DNA of 64,000 nt from Phycisphaeraceae bacterium (GCA_029260715.1 JAJDCS010000041.1:1-64000), one strand, 5' to 3'; shown: positions 1 through 9,744, counted from the first letter of the stretch. Translations and numbers: made by a program. Notes: generated by a model not told the origin, from the letters alone.

Positions 1-31
1 GATCAGCGGAATCCTCCGCAACTGTCGCGCC
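1..31 (-). other. Left edge: ribosome-binding-like site for an off-window gene
   Basis: Downstream of the flhG stop, the minus strand reads GCGGAGGATTCCGC just before the window ends. GGAGG there could be the ribosome-binding site of the next gene of the flhF-flhG operon. In many bacteria that gene encodes the flagellar sigma factor (FliA/WhiG type), but nothing of it is visible here. Confidence 0.3.
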
Positions 32-1090
32 TTATAACCGGATTAACCGGTGCAGCAGTCGCGAGGCCAATCCGGGGCGTTCGGCGTCATCGGACGCGGT
101 GAGTTCAAGCAGGTTGCGCAAATCCCGCGCAACGATCCGCACACGCTGCGCTGCGGGGCGCTTGGGGTGGCAGACCAGGAACGGTGTTCTTTTTCGGACA
201 GCATCGGGAACGGCGGGGTCATCGGGGATCCAGCCGGCATCGACCAGATCAACACCAAGGAACCGATCCGCGACCCCCTGCATCCGATGCAGCACCGATA
301 CCGCCTCAGAATGATCCCTCGCCTGATTCACGAGCATCGCGATGATCGGGCTTTGTTCGCATTGGGATTCAATCTTCCGCCGATTCCGGTTCGCCATCGC
401 GACCGATTTCAACAACCCGTACGCGTCCGCCATCGCGGTGGGTTCGGGCGTTGAGATCGCGAGCGTGCAGTCCGCCGCGAGTGTGAACGCGATGACATTC
501 GCGCCAACGCCGGCGCCACAATCGACGATCACGACATCCGCGTCGGCATCGAGCGCCGTCAATCCTTTGACGAGTTCGCTGCGCCGCCGGTCATCGATAT
601 CGGCGAGCCTCGCGAGGCCCCCCGCTCCGGGGACCAGGCGGAACCCGCCGGGCGCATCGACTGTGATCTCTTCGATAGTCCGAGCGCCATCAATGACGTG
701 GCCAAGGTGCCCTCGCACGTTGATGCCGCACAGCACGTCGGCGTTCGCCAACCCGAGATCGCCATCGAGGAGCACCGTCCGGCATCCAAGATCCGCGAAT
801 GCCGATGCAAGATTGACACAGATGTTCGTTTTTCCGACGCCGCCTTTGCCTGACGCGACCGCGATGACGCGCGCTGATCGGATCTGGTCCGCGCCAAGCA
901 TTGGGGAGCTCTTGTCTTCCTGCGGCTGCGCGAGGTTGAAAGTCGGGAGTCTCCGATCAAGCCTTGGCGGCGCTGCGACCGGCTCTCTGGGAACTGGCAT
1001 CTGCTGCGGCGACGCGACCAGCGCCCGGAGCCGGGTCGCCTGATCCTCGTGCGTTACCGTTGAGGCGGAATAATCGATCGGGAGGCTCAT
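32..1090 (-). CDS. flhG: FlhG (MinD-like ATPase, flagellar number regulator)
   Basis: This 352 aa protein is a ParA/MinD-type ATPase that pairs with FlhF to control flagellar placement and number at the membrane. A deviant Walker A (GKGGVGKT) lies at residues 81-88. The first 70 residues form an extension holding DQATRLR at 16-22, which matches the DQAxxLR helix known to stimulate FlhF GTPase activity. The ATG overlaps the flhF stop by four bases (ATGA), and GGAGG lies 8 bases upstream, so the two genes are translationally coupled. Assignment is firm from the motif, the N-terminal helix and the flhF neighbour. Confidence 0.93.
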   Translation of the reverse strand: MSLPIDYSASTVTHEDQATRLRALVASPQQMPVPREPVAAPPRLDRRLPTFNLAQPQEDKSSPMLGADQIRSARVIAVASGKGGVGKTNICVNLASAFADLGCRTVLLDGDLGLANADVLCGINVRGHLGHVIDGARTIEEITVDAPGGFRLVPGAGGLARLADIDDRRRSELVKGLTALDADADVVIVDCGAGVGANVIAFTLAADCTLAISTPEPTAMADAYGLLKSVAMANRNRRKIESQCEQSPIIAMLVNQARDHSEAVSVLHRMQGVADRFLGVDLVDAGWIPDDPAVPDAVRKRTPFLVCHPKRPAAQRVRIVARDLRNLLELTASDDAERPGLASRLLHRLIRL

Positions 1091-2415
1091 CGGGATGCCT
1101 CCGCGGCGCGCACGTCGCCATCACCGAGGATCAATCGCGCGAGCCGGTTTGCGGAGCTGTGCTCGATGTGCTCGGGGACTTCCTGACCGGTCGTAACGTA
1201 CGAGAGCTGGGCGCCGATCGAGCGCGCCGTGTTGACGAGCACACCGAAGTGCACCATCTCGTCGAGCTTCGTAAAGATCACCCGGTCCGGCTTGGCAACC
1301 TTAAACCGCTTGGCGGATTCAACGATCACCGCTTCGCTCGCGGCGCCCGACAGCACCAGGTGTGTTTCGTGCGGCTTGGCGACATCAAGGAACCCGCACA
1401 GGTCGTCGAGCTTCGCCGCGTCGCGCTGCGAGCGCCCGGCGGTGTCGATGAGCAACACATCGCAATCGCGGTGCGCCGCGCACGCGGCCTGCATTTCTTT
1501 GGGTGTCAGCGCGACGCGGAGATCGATCCCGATGATGTTCGCGTACGTGCGCAGTTGTTCGACCGCCGCGATGCGGTAGGTGTCGGTCGTGACGAGCCCG
1601 ACCTTCTTGCCCTCGCGGAGCTTGTAGATCGCGGCGAGCTTGGCGATCGTGGTTGTCTTGCCGACACCGGTCGGGCCGACAAGCGCGATGGTTCTGGGGC
1701 GTCCGTCCACTGGTTTGTCGCCTTGCACCGGAGGAGTCGCGGCGACGGGGATCAGCACTTCGAGCCTCGCCAAAACCGCCTTGCGAACAGCGATTTCGTC
1801 CGATTCGAGCTGCTCGGGGCTCAGGCTCTGGCGGACCTCCCCAACGATCTGATCGGCGAGCTCGCGTGCGACCTCGGACTCGATCATCGAGAGGTAATCC
1901 CGGAAGAGGGCCTCTGGCATCCCGCCGGTCGATGCCGGCGAGGACGAGCGGAGCGCCTGCCCCACCATCGATCGGATCGCGGCGAGTTCGTCGGCGATGG
2001 TGTCACCCGGCGCGGCCGGGGCGACGGGGACAGCGCGCTGCGCGGTGGCCGTTGCGTTCAGGGTCGCGGTTTCAAGGCTGGAGGTTGCCGCGGATGCCAT
2101 CTGCTCGATCGGGCGCGCGAACCGCTCAGCGATCGCGGGCGCCGCAGCCTGGCTGGTTGGCGCGGGCGCGTAGGCCTTGCGGATCCGGTCGGGCGCGGTC
2201 TTCTTCACCGGCGCCTTGCCCTTGCGCGCCAGCGGGTTGATGACATTGACCGAGGACGACGCGGTGATCTCGACGAGGTTCCGCGCACGGAAACCGAAGA
2301 GACCGCCTTGCTTGAATGATCGGGTGTGCAGGATGACCGCATCCGGGCCGAGTTCGCGCTTGATATCGCTCAGCGCGTCGGCGATGGAACTGGCGCGGTA
2401 GGTCCTGAGATTCAC
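1087..2415 (-). CDS. flhF: FlhF (SRP-family GTPase, flagellar placement)
   Basis: FlhF is an SRP-type GTPase that directs where the flagellum is built. The protein has the usual B domain, a Pro/Ala-rich linker and a C-terminal NG domain. The G1 loop GPTGVGKT is at about residues 247-254 and DTAGRSQRD follows as the G3 motif. I start it at GTG 2413-2415, giving 442 aa. Residues then begin MNLRTYRASSI as FlhF proteins usually do, and GGAGAGG sits six bases upstream. The longer ATG frame from 2457 adds 14 unrelated Arg-rich residues. It is co-transcribed with flhG and diverges from fliN. Confidence 0.93.
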   Translation of the reverse strand: MNLRTYRASSIADALSDIKRELGPDAVILHTRSFKQGGLFGFRARNLVEITASSSVNVINPLARKGKAPVKKTAPDRIRKAYAPAPTSQAAAPAIAERFARPIEQMASAATSSLETATLNATATAQRAVPVAPAAPGDTIADELAAIRSMVGQALRSSSPASTGGMPEALFRDYLSMIESEVARELADQIVGEVRQSLSPEQLESDEIAVRKAVLARLEVLIPVAATPPVQGDKPVDGRPRTIALVGPTGVGKTTTIAKLAAIYKLREGKKVGLVTTDTYRIAAVEQLRTYANIIGIDLRVALTPKEMQAACAAHRDCDVLLIDTAGRSQRDAAKLDDLCGFLDVAKPHETHLVLSGAASEAVIVESAKRFKVAKPDRVIFTKLDEMVHFGVLVNTARSIGAQLSYVTTGQEVPEHIEHSSANRLARLILGDGDVRAAEASR

Positions 2416-2827
2416 GTCGCCTCTCCGTGGCGGTGTGAAGGCGCGCATCCTGCGCACCTATGGGAACAATGCAGTCAATATCATCACCGGGTCGAGCGTG
2501 CCCCCGGCGACGATCGTGCAACCGTAGCCATCGAGACTGCTTCCCGCAATCGGGTTGACGCGGTGAGGAACCTGTGAATAACAACACGCCGAGCGCGTCA
2601 TCCCGAGCGCTGATTTGGATTGGAATGAAGTGCGGCTTGAGCCCGGCGCGGGGTGCGGATTCAGTGTCCGCAAATCTTTCCTTGTTGGACCCACGAATCT
2701 TGCGCCCTGCACGTCCGCATGGCCGATAGCAATGCAACAGACTCTCGGCGTGTGCCGCCGGTGAGGCTATTGACACGGATGTCGACAGCGAGCAATCGCG
2801 TAACGCATTGCAAACAAGAGGCTACGG
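2416..2827. other. Divergent intergenic region flhF / fliN
   Basis: This 412-base gap must hold the promoters for the flhF-flhG operon (minus) and the fliN-flhA operon (plus). On the plus strand TTGACA stands at 2770-2775, but no convincing -10 follows at 16-18 bases. I see no good sigma54 or sigma28 site. An AGAGG ribosome-binding site precedes fliN by seven bases. No supported gene lies here. Confidence 0.5.
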
Positions 2828-3511
2828 ATGGCCGAAGACGAGACGAACAACGAGCAGCAGCCAGACGAGGCCGCCGAGAACGCCGCGGCGGATGCCGAGG
2901 CTCAGGCGCCCGAGAGTGATGCTGATCCCACCGCGAGCGATGACGCCGGCGCAGATGCTGCGCCATCGGCGGACGACGCGGGCTCTGATGGCGGTGATTC
3001 CGGCGAGGGTGCTCCCCAAAGCGCCGCCGAGCAATTGGCCGCAGATGCGCTGGCCGCTGCCAAAAGCGCGGTGGCCGGCCTGGATGAGGACATCACCCAG
3101 GAGGAAAGCACCGAGCAAGGCTCCGCAGCCCCCGAACCGGCCCAATCGGCCCCGGCAGCGAACGGGCAGCCGACCGGCTCGATGATCGGCCCCGGCGCTG
3201 CATCCGCCCCGATGCCGTTCACTCCTGAACAGCTCACCCAACTCGCCGCGGTTCAGGGCGGCGAGGGGATCGACATCCTCTCCGATGTCGATCTCAACGT
3301 GAAGATCGAATTGGGCAAGACACGGATGCTCGTCGAGGACGTGCTCAAGCTCACCGATGGCGCGGTGGTCGAGCTGGACAAGCTCGCCGGTGACCCGGTG
3401 GATATCTACGTCAACGACCGGCACGTCGCCCGGGGCGAGGTGCTGATCCTCAACGACAACTTCTGTGTCCGCGTCAGCGAGATCCTGGAGGCGACGATCG
3501 AGGATCGATAG
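2828..3511 (+). CDS. fliN: FliN (flagellar motor switch, C-ring)
   Basis: FliN is the small C-ring protein of the flagellar switch. The C-terminal 85 residues (about 142-227) are a SpoA domain with the usual [18 protein letters not shown] start and the [26 protein letters not shown] core. The first 140 residues are an Ala/Asp/Glu/Ser/Pro-rich, strongly acidic and apparently disordered extension, making the protein 227 aa against a more usual 100-140. It opens the export operon and is followed by fliO. fliM, which normally precedes it, is not in the window. Confidence 0.92.
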   Translation: MAEDETNNEQQPDEAAENAAADAEAQAPESDADPTASDDAGADAAPSADDAGSDGGDSGEGAPQSAAEQLAADALAAAKSAVAGLDEDITQEESTEQGSAAPEPAQSAPAANGQPTGSMIGPGAASAPMPFTPEQLTQLAAVQGGEGIDILSDVDLNVKIELGKTRMLVEDVLKLTDGAVVELDKLAGDPVDIYVNDRHVARGEVLILNDNFCVRVSEILEATIEDR

Positions 3512-3590
3512 GCGGAGCAAACGAGAGATCGGCGCTGTGAAGACAGCGCCCCGCCGGCGGAGCCCGGCGGTCAACGGCCAGGATGGCGAC

Positions 3591-4523
3591 ATGACGACCG
3601 ATACAGCAAAGCACAACACGATCCGTCCCGCCATGCGCTCACTCCGGCGCTGCGCGGTCGGTCTTGCGTTGCTGCTCGCCTCCGTCGCTCTCGCCGAGCC
3701 TTCCACATTGCAGGCCAACCCCGGCGGCACGGTTTCGATCGAGATGTCATCCATCGAGCCCACGATCCAGCCTGCGATGCAGGCCCCGGTTGTTGGGCCG
3801 CCGATCGGAGCCGATGATCGCATCCCCGCAGCCGAGCCCGATTCGACACCCGAAATAACAACCAAACCAATCCCCGAGGCTTCCAAACCGCTCGGAGCGC
3901 CGGCGAAAATAATCGCTAGCGACGAGAACGGCGCCGCCTCGGCCAACACATCCGACGGCGGTTGGGGCATGCAGACCGTGCTCGCCCTTGCCGCCGTCAT
4001 CGGGCTCATCCTCCTGTGCAAGTTCGGCTACACCAAAGTCGCCTCGCGCGGCGGCGGCTCGCTCGCGGCGCAGCTGGGACCCGCCGGCAGAGCGCCATCG
4101 GGGATGCTCAGCGTGCTGGCGCGCTACCCGATCACCAAGGGCTCGACACTCGTGCTGCTGAGGCTCGATCGGCGCGTGCTGCTGCTGAGCCAGACGAATC
4201 AGGGGTTCTCGACGCTCGCGGAGATCACCGATCCGGAAGAAGTCGCGGCGTTGATCATGCGTGCCGAAGATGAAGAGGGCGCCTCGCTGACACGCCGGTT
4301 CCGGACGATGCTTACGCAGGCGGAGCGCGACCCGGGGTTGACCGGCGAGCGCGAGTTCGAGATCGAATCGCCGGCCCCCATGACACCCCGCGCCGCGACG
4401 GCGCGGTTCAGCGAGGTCGTCACCGCGATGGACCCGACGCTGCGCCCTGACACCGACGAACACGCCGATGCGGTCGGTTCGCTGCGGAGCCGGCTCGCCA
4501 ATCTTCGCGAGGTGACGGCGTGA
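3591..4523 (+). CDS. fliO: FliO-like flagellar export assembly protein
   Basis: FliO helps assemble the FliP/FliR export gate in the inner membrane. The protein has an N-terminal hydrophobic signal-like segment (RRCAVGLALLLASVALA), a Pro-rich region, then a single transmembrane segment MQTVLALAAVIGLILLCKFGY near residue 125, followed by the FliO-type cytoplasmic domain (LSVLARYPITKGSTLVLLRL). I chose ATG 3591, preceded by AGGA; a GTG at 3537 or an ATG at 3633 are possible alternatives. It is unusually long (310 aa) for FliO. Its stop overlaps the fliP start by four bases, supporting the call. Confidence 0.82.
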   Translation: MTTDTAKHNTIRPAMRSLRRCAVGLALLLASVALAEPSTLQANPGGTVSIEMSSIEPTIQPAMQAPVVGPPIGADDRIPAAEPDSTPEITTKPIPEASKPLGAPAKIIASDENGAASANTSDGGWGMQTVLALAAVIGLILLCKFGYTKVASRGGGSLAAQLGPAGRAPSGMLSVLARYPITKGSTLVLLRLDRRVLLLSQTNQGFSTLAEITDPEEVAALIMRAEDEEGASLTRRFRTMLTQAERDPGLTGEREFEIESPAPMTPRAATARFSEVVTAMDPTLRPDTDEHADAVGSLRSRLANLREVTA

Positions 4524-5434
4524 AGCAGTCCGTTGTCCTATTGATTCTCACCGCGCTGATGGCGCTCGTGACCGCGCCGTCGCTGGCGCAGGTCGGACCG
4601 ATGCCGAGCGAGGGCATCACTCCCCCTACCGGCACGCCCAACGCTGCGCCGATGACGGATCCATCCGAATTCCTCAACCCCGCGAAGATCCTCGAGGATG
4701 CGGCCGACGCCGTCCCCGGCTTTGACGGCGGGTTGTCGTCGGCGCTGAACGTCATCCTGCTGCTGACCGTGCTGGGGCTGGCGCCATCGATCATCCTGAT
4801 GACGACGAGCTTCCTGCGGATCATCGTCGTCTTGAGCCTGCTCAAACAGGCGATCGGCGCGCAGAACCTCCCGCCTTCGCAGGTCGTGCTTGGGTTGTCG
4901 CTTTTTATGACGCTGCTCGTGATGAGCCCCACGATCGATCGCGTCTACAACGAGGCGATCATCCCCTACAACAACGGCGAGATCACCAACCAGCTCGAGA
5001 TGTGGGACAAGGCGAAGCAGCCGATGCGCGATTTCATGTTCGACCAGATCGAAGCGACGGGGAACTGGTCCTCGCTCTACATGATCATGAACTACAGAGG
5101 GCAGGACACCAGCGCCCCGGAAGCGATGACCCGCGCCGATGTCGACACGATCACCCTCGTCCCGGCGTACATGCTCAGCGAACTCAAGGTCGCGTTCCTC
5201 ATGGGTTTCCGCGTGTACCTGCCCTTCCTCGTGATCGACGTGATCATCGCGAGTTTGCTGATTTCGATGAGCATGATGATGCTCCCGCCGGTGCTGATCT
5301 CGCTGCCATTCAAACTCCTGCTGTTCGTCCTCGTCGATGGCTGGACGCTCGTTGTCGGCAGCCTGATGTCGAGCTTCGTCCAGGAGGGCGGCGCCGAGCG
5401 CCTTTCCAACATCGTCGCCAATGGAGGGCCTTAA
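4520..5434 (+). CDS. fliP: FliP (flagellar export gate)
   Basis: FliP is a core membrane subunit of the flagellar type III export gate. The 304 aa sequence begins with a cleavable-looking signal (SVVLLILTALMALVTAPSLAQ), then shows the FliP signature SIILMTTSFLRIIVVLSLLKQA and GAQNLPPSQVVLGLSLFMTLLVM, and a C-terminal pair of helices with LISMSMMMLPPVLISLPFKLLLFVLVDGW. Translation starts at GTG 4520, with GAGGTG six bases upstream and a four-base overlap with fliO. Confidence 0.96.
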   Translation: MKQSVVLLILTALMALVTAPSLAQVGPMPSEGITPPTGTPNAAPMTDPSEFLNPAKILEDAADAVPGFDGGLSSALNVILLLTVLGLAPSIILMTTSFLRIIVVLSLLKQAIGAQNLPPSQVVLGLSLFMTLLVMSPTIDRVYNEAIIPYNNGEITNQLEMWDKAKQPMRDFMFDQIEATGNWSSLYMIMNYRGQDTSAPEAMTRADVDTITLVPAYMLSELKVAFLMGFRVYLPFLVIDVIIASLLISMSMMMLPPVLISLPFKLLLFVLVDGWTLVVGSLMSSFVQEGGAERLSNIVANGGP

Positions 5435-5437
5435 CCG

Positions 5438-5704
5438 ATGGTGATGGACCAACAACTGCTCGATATTGTCCGAGAGGCCTTGATGCTTTCGCTGAAGATC
5501 TGCGCTCCGATCCTCGGCGCGGGTGTGCTGATCGGTCTGACGATCAGCATTATCCAGTCCGTCACTTCCATCCAGGAGCAGACGCTGACATTCGTTCCCA
5601 AAATCTTCGGGATGATCATCGTCGCGGTGGTCCTGCTGTCCTGGATCATCACGAAGATCGCCGAGTTCTCCGTCTCCATGTTCTCCCTGTACGGCGGCGC
5701 CTGA
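5438..5704 (+). CDS. fliQ: FliQ (flagellar export gate)
   Basis: FliQ is the smallest export-gate subunit, here 88 aa with two transmembrane helices. The pattern QQLLDIVREALMLSLKICAP at the start and SIQEQTLTFVPKI in the middle is characteristic. GGAGGG inside the end of fliP serves as ribosome-binding site. It sits three bases after fliP and three before fliR, as in most export operons. Confidence 0.96.
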   Translation: MVMDQQLLDIVREALMLSLKICAPILGAGVLIGLTISIIQSVTSIQEQTLTFVPKIFGMIIVAVVLLSWIITKIAEFSVSMFSLYGGA

Positions 5705-5707
5705 TTC

Positions 5708-6487
5708 TTGATCGTTTACGAGCACATCCTGCCCCACGCTATCGGGTTCCTCGCGGTGCTGTGCCGACTCGGCGGCCTGTTCATCTTCGCTCCGGTGCTC
5801 GGGTCGCAGTCGATCCCGATGCGCATCAAAACGATGATCGCGCTGGTGATGACCGCCGCGGTGTACCCGCTCATCTCCGGTGTCGCGCCGGCGATCGGAG
5901 AAGCCACGCTCCCGATGCTCGGCTGGATCGTTTTCACCGAATCACTGATCGGCCTCTCCATCGGATTGCTCGCGACGCTCCCGATCGTCGGGTTGCAGGT
6001 CGGCGGCGCGCTGATGGGGCACCAGATGGGCCTCGCTGCGGCACAGGTCTTCAACCCGACGCTCGACACCGAGGCGGACACGGTCGGGCAGCTCATGCTC
6101 TATCTGGGGCTGATCGTCTTCCTCTCGATCGGCGGGCTCGAAGCGATGCACCTCGCGGTGGCGCACAGCTTTGACCGCATCCCCATCGGCGGGTTCAACG
6201 CCTCGCACACGCCGCTGGCGCTGATCGTCGGCGCGCTCCAGTCGGGATTCGAGCTCGCGTTCCGCGTCGGCGCCCCGGTCTTCTGCATCATGCTCGTCGA
6301 GAGCATCGGGACCGGCTTCCTCATGAAGACGGTCCCGCAACTGAACATTCTTAGTTTCGGGTTCCCGCTGAAGATCCTCCTCGGGATCTTCACGCTGATC
6401 GCCGCGCTCAGCGCCGTCAGCATCGCGGGAAGCTCGGAAGTCGAACGAGCAACACGAGTCTTCCTGCAATGGGCGAGGGCGGCATAA
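5708..6487 (+). CDS. fliR: FliR (flagellar export gate)
   Basis: FliR completes the FliP-Q-R gate. The 259 aa protein has about six hydrophobic segments, an RLGGLFIFAPVLGSQSIPMRIK N-terminal pattern typical of FliR, and a conserved GGALMGHQMGLAAAQVFNP region. The only start in frame near fliQ is TTG 5708, with no clear ribosome-binding site, so it probably relies on coupling to fliQ. Next is flhB, six bases downstream. Confidence 0.95.
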   Translation: MIVYEHILPHAIGFLAVLCRLGGLFIFAPVLGSQSIPMRIKTMIALVMTAAVYPLISGVAPAIGEATLPMLGWIVFTESLIGLSIGLLATLPIVGLQVGGALMGHQMGLAAAQVFNPTLDTEADTVGQLMLYLGLIVFLSIGGLEAMHLAVAHSFDRIPIGGFNASHTPLALIVGALQSGFELAFRVGAPVFCIMLVESIGTGFLMKTVPQLNILSFGFPLKILLGIFTLIAALSAVSIAGSSEVERATRVFLQWARAA

Positions 6488-6493
6488 CCAACA

Positions 6494-7564
6494 ATGGCTG
6501 AAGACCTGGGCGAAAAGACCGAGCAACCCACCGCCAAGCGCCTTTCGGACGCGCGGCTCAAGGGCCAGGTTGCGCGCAGCCAGGATCTTGGCTCCGCCTT
6601 CGTCCTGATCGCGGCGATCGCGACGATCTACTTCTACGGCGCCTCGCTCCTCGAGTCGGGCGCCGGGATCATCAGCGCCTCGCTCGCACCGGACGCGCTC
6701 GGCGAGACCCTCTCGACCGCCTTCCTCACCGGGTACATGATCAATGTCGGCATGCAGATCGTGCGGATGCTCGTGCCGATCATGCTGATCCTGTTCCTCG
6801 CGTCGGCGATCTCGCAGCTGATGCAGGTCGGGTTCCTCTTCACGCTCAAGCCGATGGAGCCCAAGCTCAACAAGTTCGACCCGATCAAGGGAACGAAGAA
6901 GCTTTTCGAGCGCAAGAACCTGGTCAAGGGCGTTGCGAACATCGCCAAGCTCCTCTTCGCGACGATCGTCGGGGTCATCGTCGTCGGGATCCGATTCGAG
7001 CAGGTTGTGGCGCTCCCGGCGCTGCCGATCGGAGCCGCGTTCGCGGTCGCCATGCGGATCATCCTCGAAACCTCCATCGCGATGCTCGCGGCGCTGCTGT
7101 TCATCGGTGTCATCGATTACATCTTCCAGAAGTGGCAGCACACGCAGGAACTCAAGATGAGCAAGCAGGAGGTCATCGACGAGCGCAAGAGCACCGAGGG
7201 CGACCCTGCGATGAAGGCGCGGCGGATGAAGTTCGGGCGCGAGATCGTCATGCAGCAGATCCGGGGCGCCGTCCCGCACGCGGATGTGATCGTCACCAAC
7301 CCGACCCACTACGCGTGCGCCCTCAAGTACGATCCGGAACGGATGAACGCACCGAGGCTCGTCGCCAAGGGCGGCGATTACATGGCAATGCAGATCCGGC
7401 TCGTCGCCGCAAACGCGGGAGTGCCGATCGTCGAACGCCCGCCGCTGGCGCGCGCGATCTATCGACAGGTCGAGGTCGGTCACGAGATCCCGATGGAATT
7501 GTACGAGGCGATCGCCGAGGTCCTTGCGTACGTCTACAGGCTGGAGGGCAAAGCGGCGTCCTGA
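6494..7564 (+). CDS. flhB: FlhB (export specificity switch)
   Basis: FlhB is the export-apparatus protein whose self-cleavage switches secretion from hook to filament substrates. The 356 aa sequence begins with the family signature EKTEQPTAKRLSDARLKGQVARSQDL, has four membrane helices, and carries the autocleavage site NPTH at residues 269-272 followed by the FlhB C-terminal domain. Length and motifs are ordinary. It lies between fliR and flhA in the same operon. Confidence 0.96.
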   Translation: MAEDLGEKTEQPTAKRLSDARLKGQVARSQDLGSAFVLIAAIATIYFYGASLLESGAGIISASLAPDALGETLSTAFLTGYMINVGMQIVRMLVPIMLILFLASAISQLMQVGFLFTLKPMEPKLNKFDPIKGTKKLFERKNLVKGVANIAKLLFATIVGVIVVGIRFEQVVALPALPIGAAFAVAMRIILETSIAMLAALLFIGVIDYIFQKWQHTQELKMSKQEVIDERKSTEGDPAMKARRMKFGREIVMQQIRGAVPHADVIVTNPTHYACALKYDPERMNAPRLVAKGGDYMAMQIRLVAANAGVPIVERPPLARAIYRQVEVGHEIPMELYEAIAEVLAYVYRLEGKAAS

Positions 7565-7587
7565 TGAGCGCGCACGCATAACCACCG

Positions 7588-9744
7588 ATGGCCAGAACCC
7601 GATCCAACAAGCAGACCCCCGCCTGGGCGCTCGCGATAGCGAAGCACAGCAGCATCTTCGTCCCGCTGGCGTTCATCCTGCTGCTCGCGGTGATCGTTGT
7701 CCCGCTCCCGCCGATGCTGATGGACGTGCTGATCGCGATCAACATCTCCATCGCGGTCATCATGCTCATGACGACGGTGTACCTGGAAGAGCCGTTGCAG
7801 TTCAGCGTCTTCCCCTCGCTGCTCCTTGGCACCACGCTGATGCGGCTGGTCCTCAACATCGCAACGACCAGGCTGATCCTGAGCGCCGATGCGCAGTCAC
7901 CGGAAGAGGCAATCGGCGTCGCGGGCAAGGTCATCAGCGCGTTCGGGTCCTTCGTTGCGGGTGATTCGCTCATCGTCGGCACGATCATCTTCCTGATCCT
8001 GATCATCGTGCAGTTCGTGGTCATCACCAAGGGCGCCACGCGCATCAGTGAGGTCGCCGCGCGGTTCACCCTCGACGCGATGCCCGGCAAGCAGATGGCC
8101 ATCGACGCGGATCTCAACGCCGGGATGATCAACGAGCAGGAAGCCAGGCAGCGCCGCGATCAGATCGCCGACGAGGCCGACTTCTTCGGCGCCATGGACG
8201 GCGCCAGTAAGTTCGTCCGCGGCGACGCCGTCGCCGGCATCATCATCACCGTGGTCAACATCGTCGGTGGGTTCGCGGTCGGTTCGCTCGAGAAAGGCTG
8301 GCCGGTCGGCGACACCGCGAGCATCTTCACCAGGCTGACCATCGGCGACGGGCTCGTCTCGCAGATCCCTTCGTTCGTGATCTCGATCGCGGCGGGTCTC
8401 ATCGTCACCAGAGCCGGCGCCAAGGCCTCGCTCGGCACGGAGATCACGACACAGATGACCTCGCGCCCGATCGCGATGTTCATCGCCGCCGGGTTCATGG
8501 GCGCGATGGCGTTCACCCCGCTCCCTGCGACACCGATGCTGGGCGCCGCGATCGTCATCGCGACAACCGCGTTCTTCATCAGCAGGCAGACCGCCACCGA
8601 CAAGTACACGAAGGAAACCAAGGCGCACGAGGATGCGGCGTCCACCCCCGAGCCCCCGTCCGTCGAGAAGCTCCTCAAGGTCGACACGCTCGAGCTCGAG
8701 GTCGGGTACGCCCTCGTCGCGCTCGTCGATACCACGCGGGGCGGTGATCTGCTCGATCGGATCTCCGCGGTGCGCAGGCAGCTCGCGATGGAGATCGGGA
8801 TCGTTGTGCCTCCGGTGCGCATCCGCGACAACATGACGCTCGATCCCAACACCTACCGCTTCAGCATCCGCGGCGCCCACGTCGCCGAGTCGCAGGCCTT
8901 CCCCGGCAGGCTGCTCGCGATGGACTCGGGGATCGCAACGGGCAAGATCGCCGGCGAACCAACGAAGGAGCCCGCGTTCGGGCTCGACGCCTGGTGGATC
9001 GACGCCGGCGCGCAGGACCAGGCGGAGTCACTCAACTACACCGTGGTCGATCCGTCGAGCGTCATCGCGACGCACCTGAGCGAGCTGGTCAAGTCCAACG
9101 CTCAGGAACTCCTCTCGCGCGAAGAGGTCAACAACCTCATCGAGCAGCTCAAAGAGAAGGCGCCAAGGCTCGTCGAAGAGGTCATCCCCGCGATCATCAA
9201 GCCGGGCGAGCTGCAGCGCGTCATGCAGAACCTGCTCAAAGAGCGCGTCCCGGTGCGCGACCTGGAAACAGTCGTCGAGACCCTCGGGGATTGGGCAACC
9301 AAGACCAAGGACATCGACGTGCTCACCGAGTACGTCCGCAACGGGCTCCGCCGATCGATCTGCCAGCAGTACGCGATCGCGCCAGAGGACCTCGGCGCGG
9401 CGCACCGGATCGTCTGCGTCACGCTCGATCCGGTCTTTGAGGATCAGGTCAACGCCTACATCGACCGCTCGCAGGGTGGGACCACGCTAGCGATGCCGGC
9501 GCACGTCGCGGCGCAGCTCGCAAGAAGAGTCGCCGAGGCGCTCGAACCGGTCATCGCGGCGGGGAGCCAGCCGGTCGTGATCGCATCACCGCAGGTGCGC
9601 GCGACAGTTCGGCAGATCCTCGAACCGCACATCCCAACCGCGGCGGTGCTCGGCTACAACGAGATCGTCTCGGGTGTCGAGGTCGAATCGATGGGGCTGG
9701 TTACGATCGAAGACGCGGTCGCGGCGCCGATCAGCGCCGCGTAA
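7588..9744 (+). CDS. flhA: FlhA (export apparatus, substrate docking)
   Basis: FlhA is the large ring protein of the flagellar export machine. The 718 aa protein has the expected eight-helix N-terminal half, with the family motif RISEVAARFTLDAMPGKQMAIDADLNAG near residues 152-180, and a C-terminal cytoplasmic domain that docks chaperone-substrate complexes. It is the last gene of the fliN operon. Its stop is five bases from the stop of the convergent fliL, leaving no room for a separate terminator. Confidence 0.97.
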   Translation: MARTRSNKQTPAWALAIAKHSSIFVPLAFILLLAVIVVPLPPMLMDVLIAINISIAVIMLMTTVYLEEPLQFSVFPSLLLGTTLMRLVLNIATTRLILSADAQSPEEAIGVAGKVISAFGSFVAGDSLIVGTIIFLILIIVQFVVITKGATRISEVAARFTLDAMPGKQMAIDADLNAGMINEQEARQRRDQIADEADFFGAMDGASKFVRGDAVAGIIITVVNIVGGFAVGSLEKGWPVGDTASIFTRLTIGDGLVSQIPSFVISIAAGLIVTRAGAKASLGTEITTQMTSRPIAMFIAAGFMGAMAFTPLPATPMLGAAIVIATTAFFISRQTATDKYTKETKAHEDAASTPEPPSVEKLLKVDTLELEVGYALVALVDTTRGGDLLDRISAVRRQLAMEIGIVVPPVRIRDNMTLDPNTYRFSIRGAHVAESQAFPGRLLAMDSGIATGKIAGEPTKEPAFGLDAWWIDAGAQDQAESLNYTVVDPSSVIATHLSELVKSNAQELLSREEVNNLIEQLKEKAPRLVEEVIPAIIKPGELQRVMQNLLKERVPVRDLETVVETLGDWATKTKDIDVLTEYVRNGLRRSICQQYAIAPEDLGAAHRIVCVTLDPVFEDQVNAYIDRSQGGTTLAMPAHVAAQLARRVAEALEPVIAAGSQPVVIASPQVRATVRQILEPHIPTAAVLGYNEIVSGVEVESMGLVTIEDAVAAPISAA

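Noticed and set aside
2722-2729. GCCGATAG resembling a sigma28 -10
   Set aside because: No TAAA-type -35 at fifteen to sixteen bases upstream.
2719-2735. TGG-N-TGCA motif resembling a sigma54 promoter before fliN
   Set aside because: The GG to GC spacing is eleven, not the required ten, and the wider match is poor.
4538-5737. 399-codon antisense frame over fliP-fliQ
   Set aside because: Same pattern of charged-residue bias; fliP and fliQ are clear on the other strand.
5942-7585. 547-codon antisense frame over fliR-flhB
   Set aside because: It is a GC-rich shadow with Arg/Asp/Glu-biased translation, opposite two well-supported genes.
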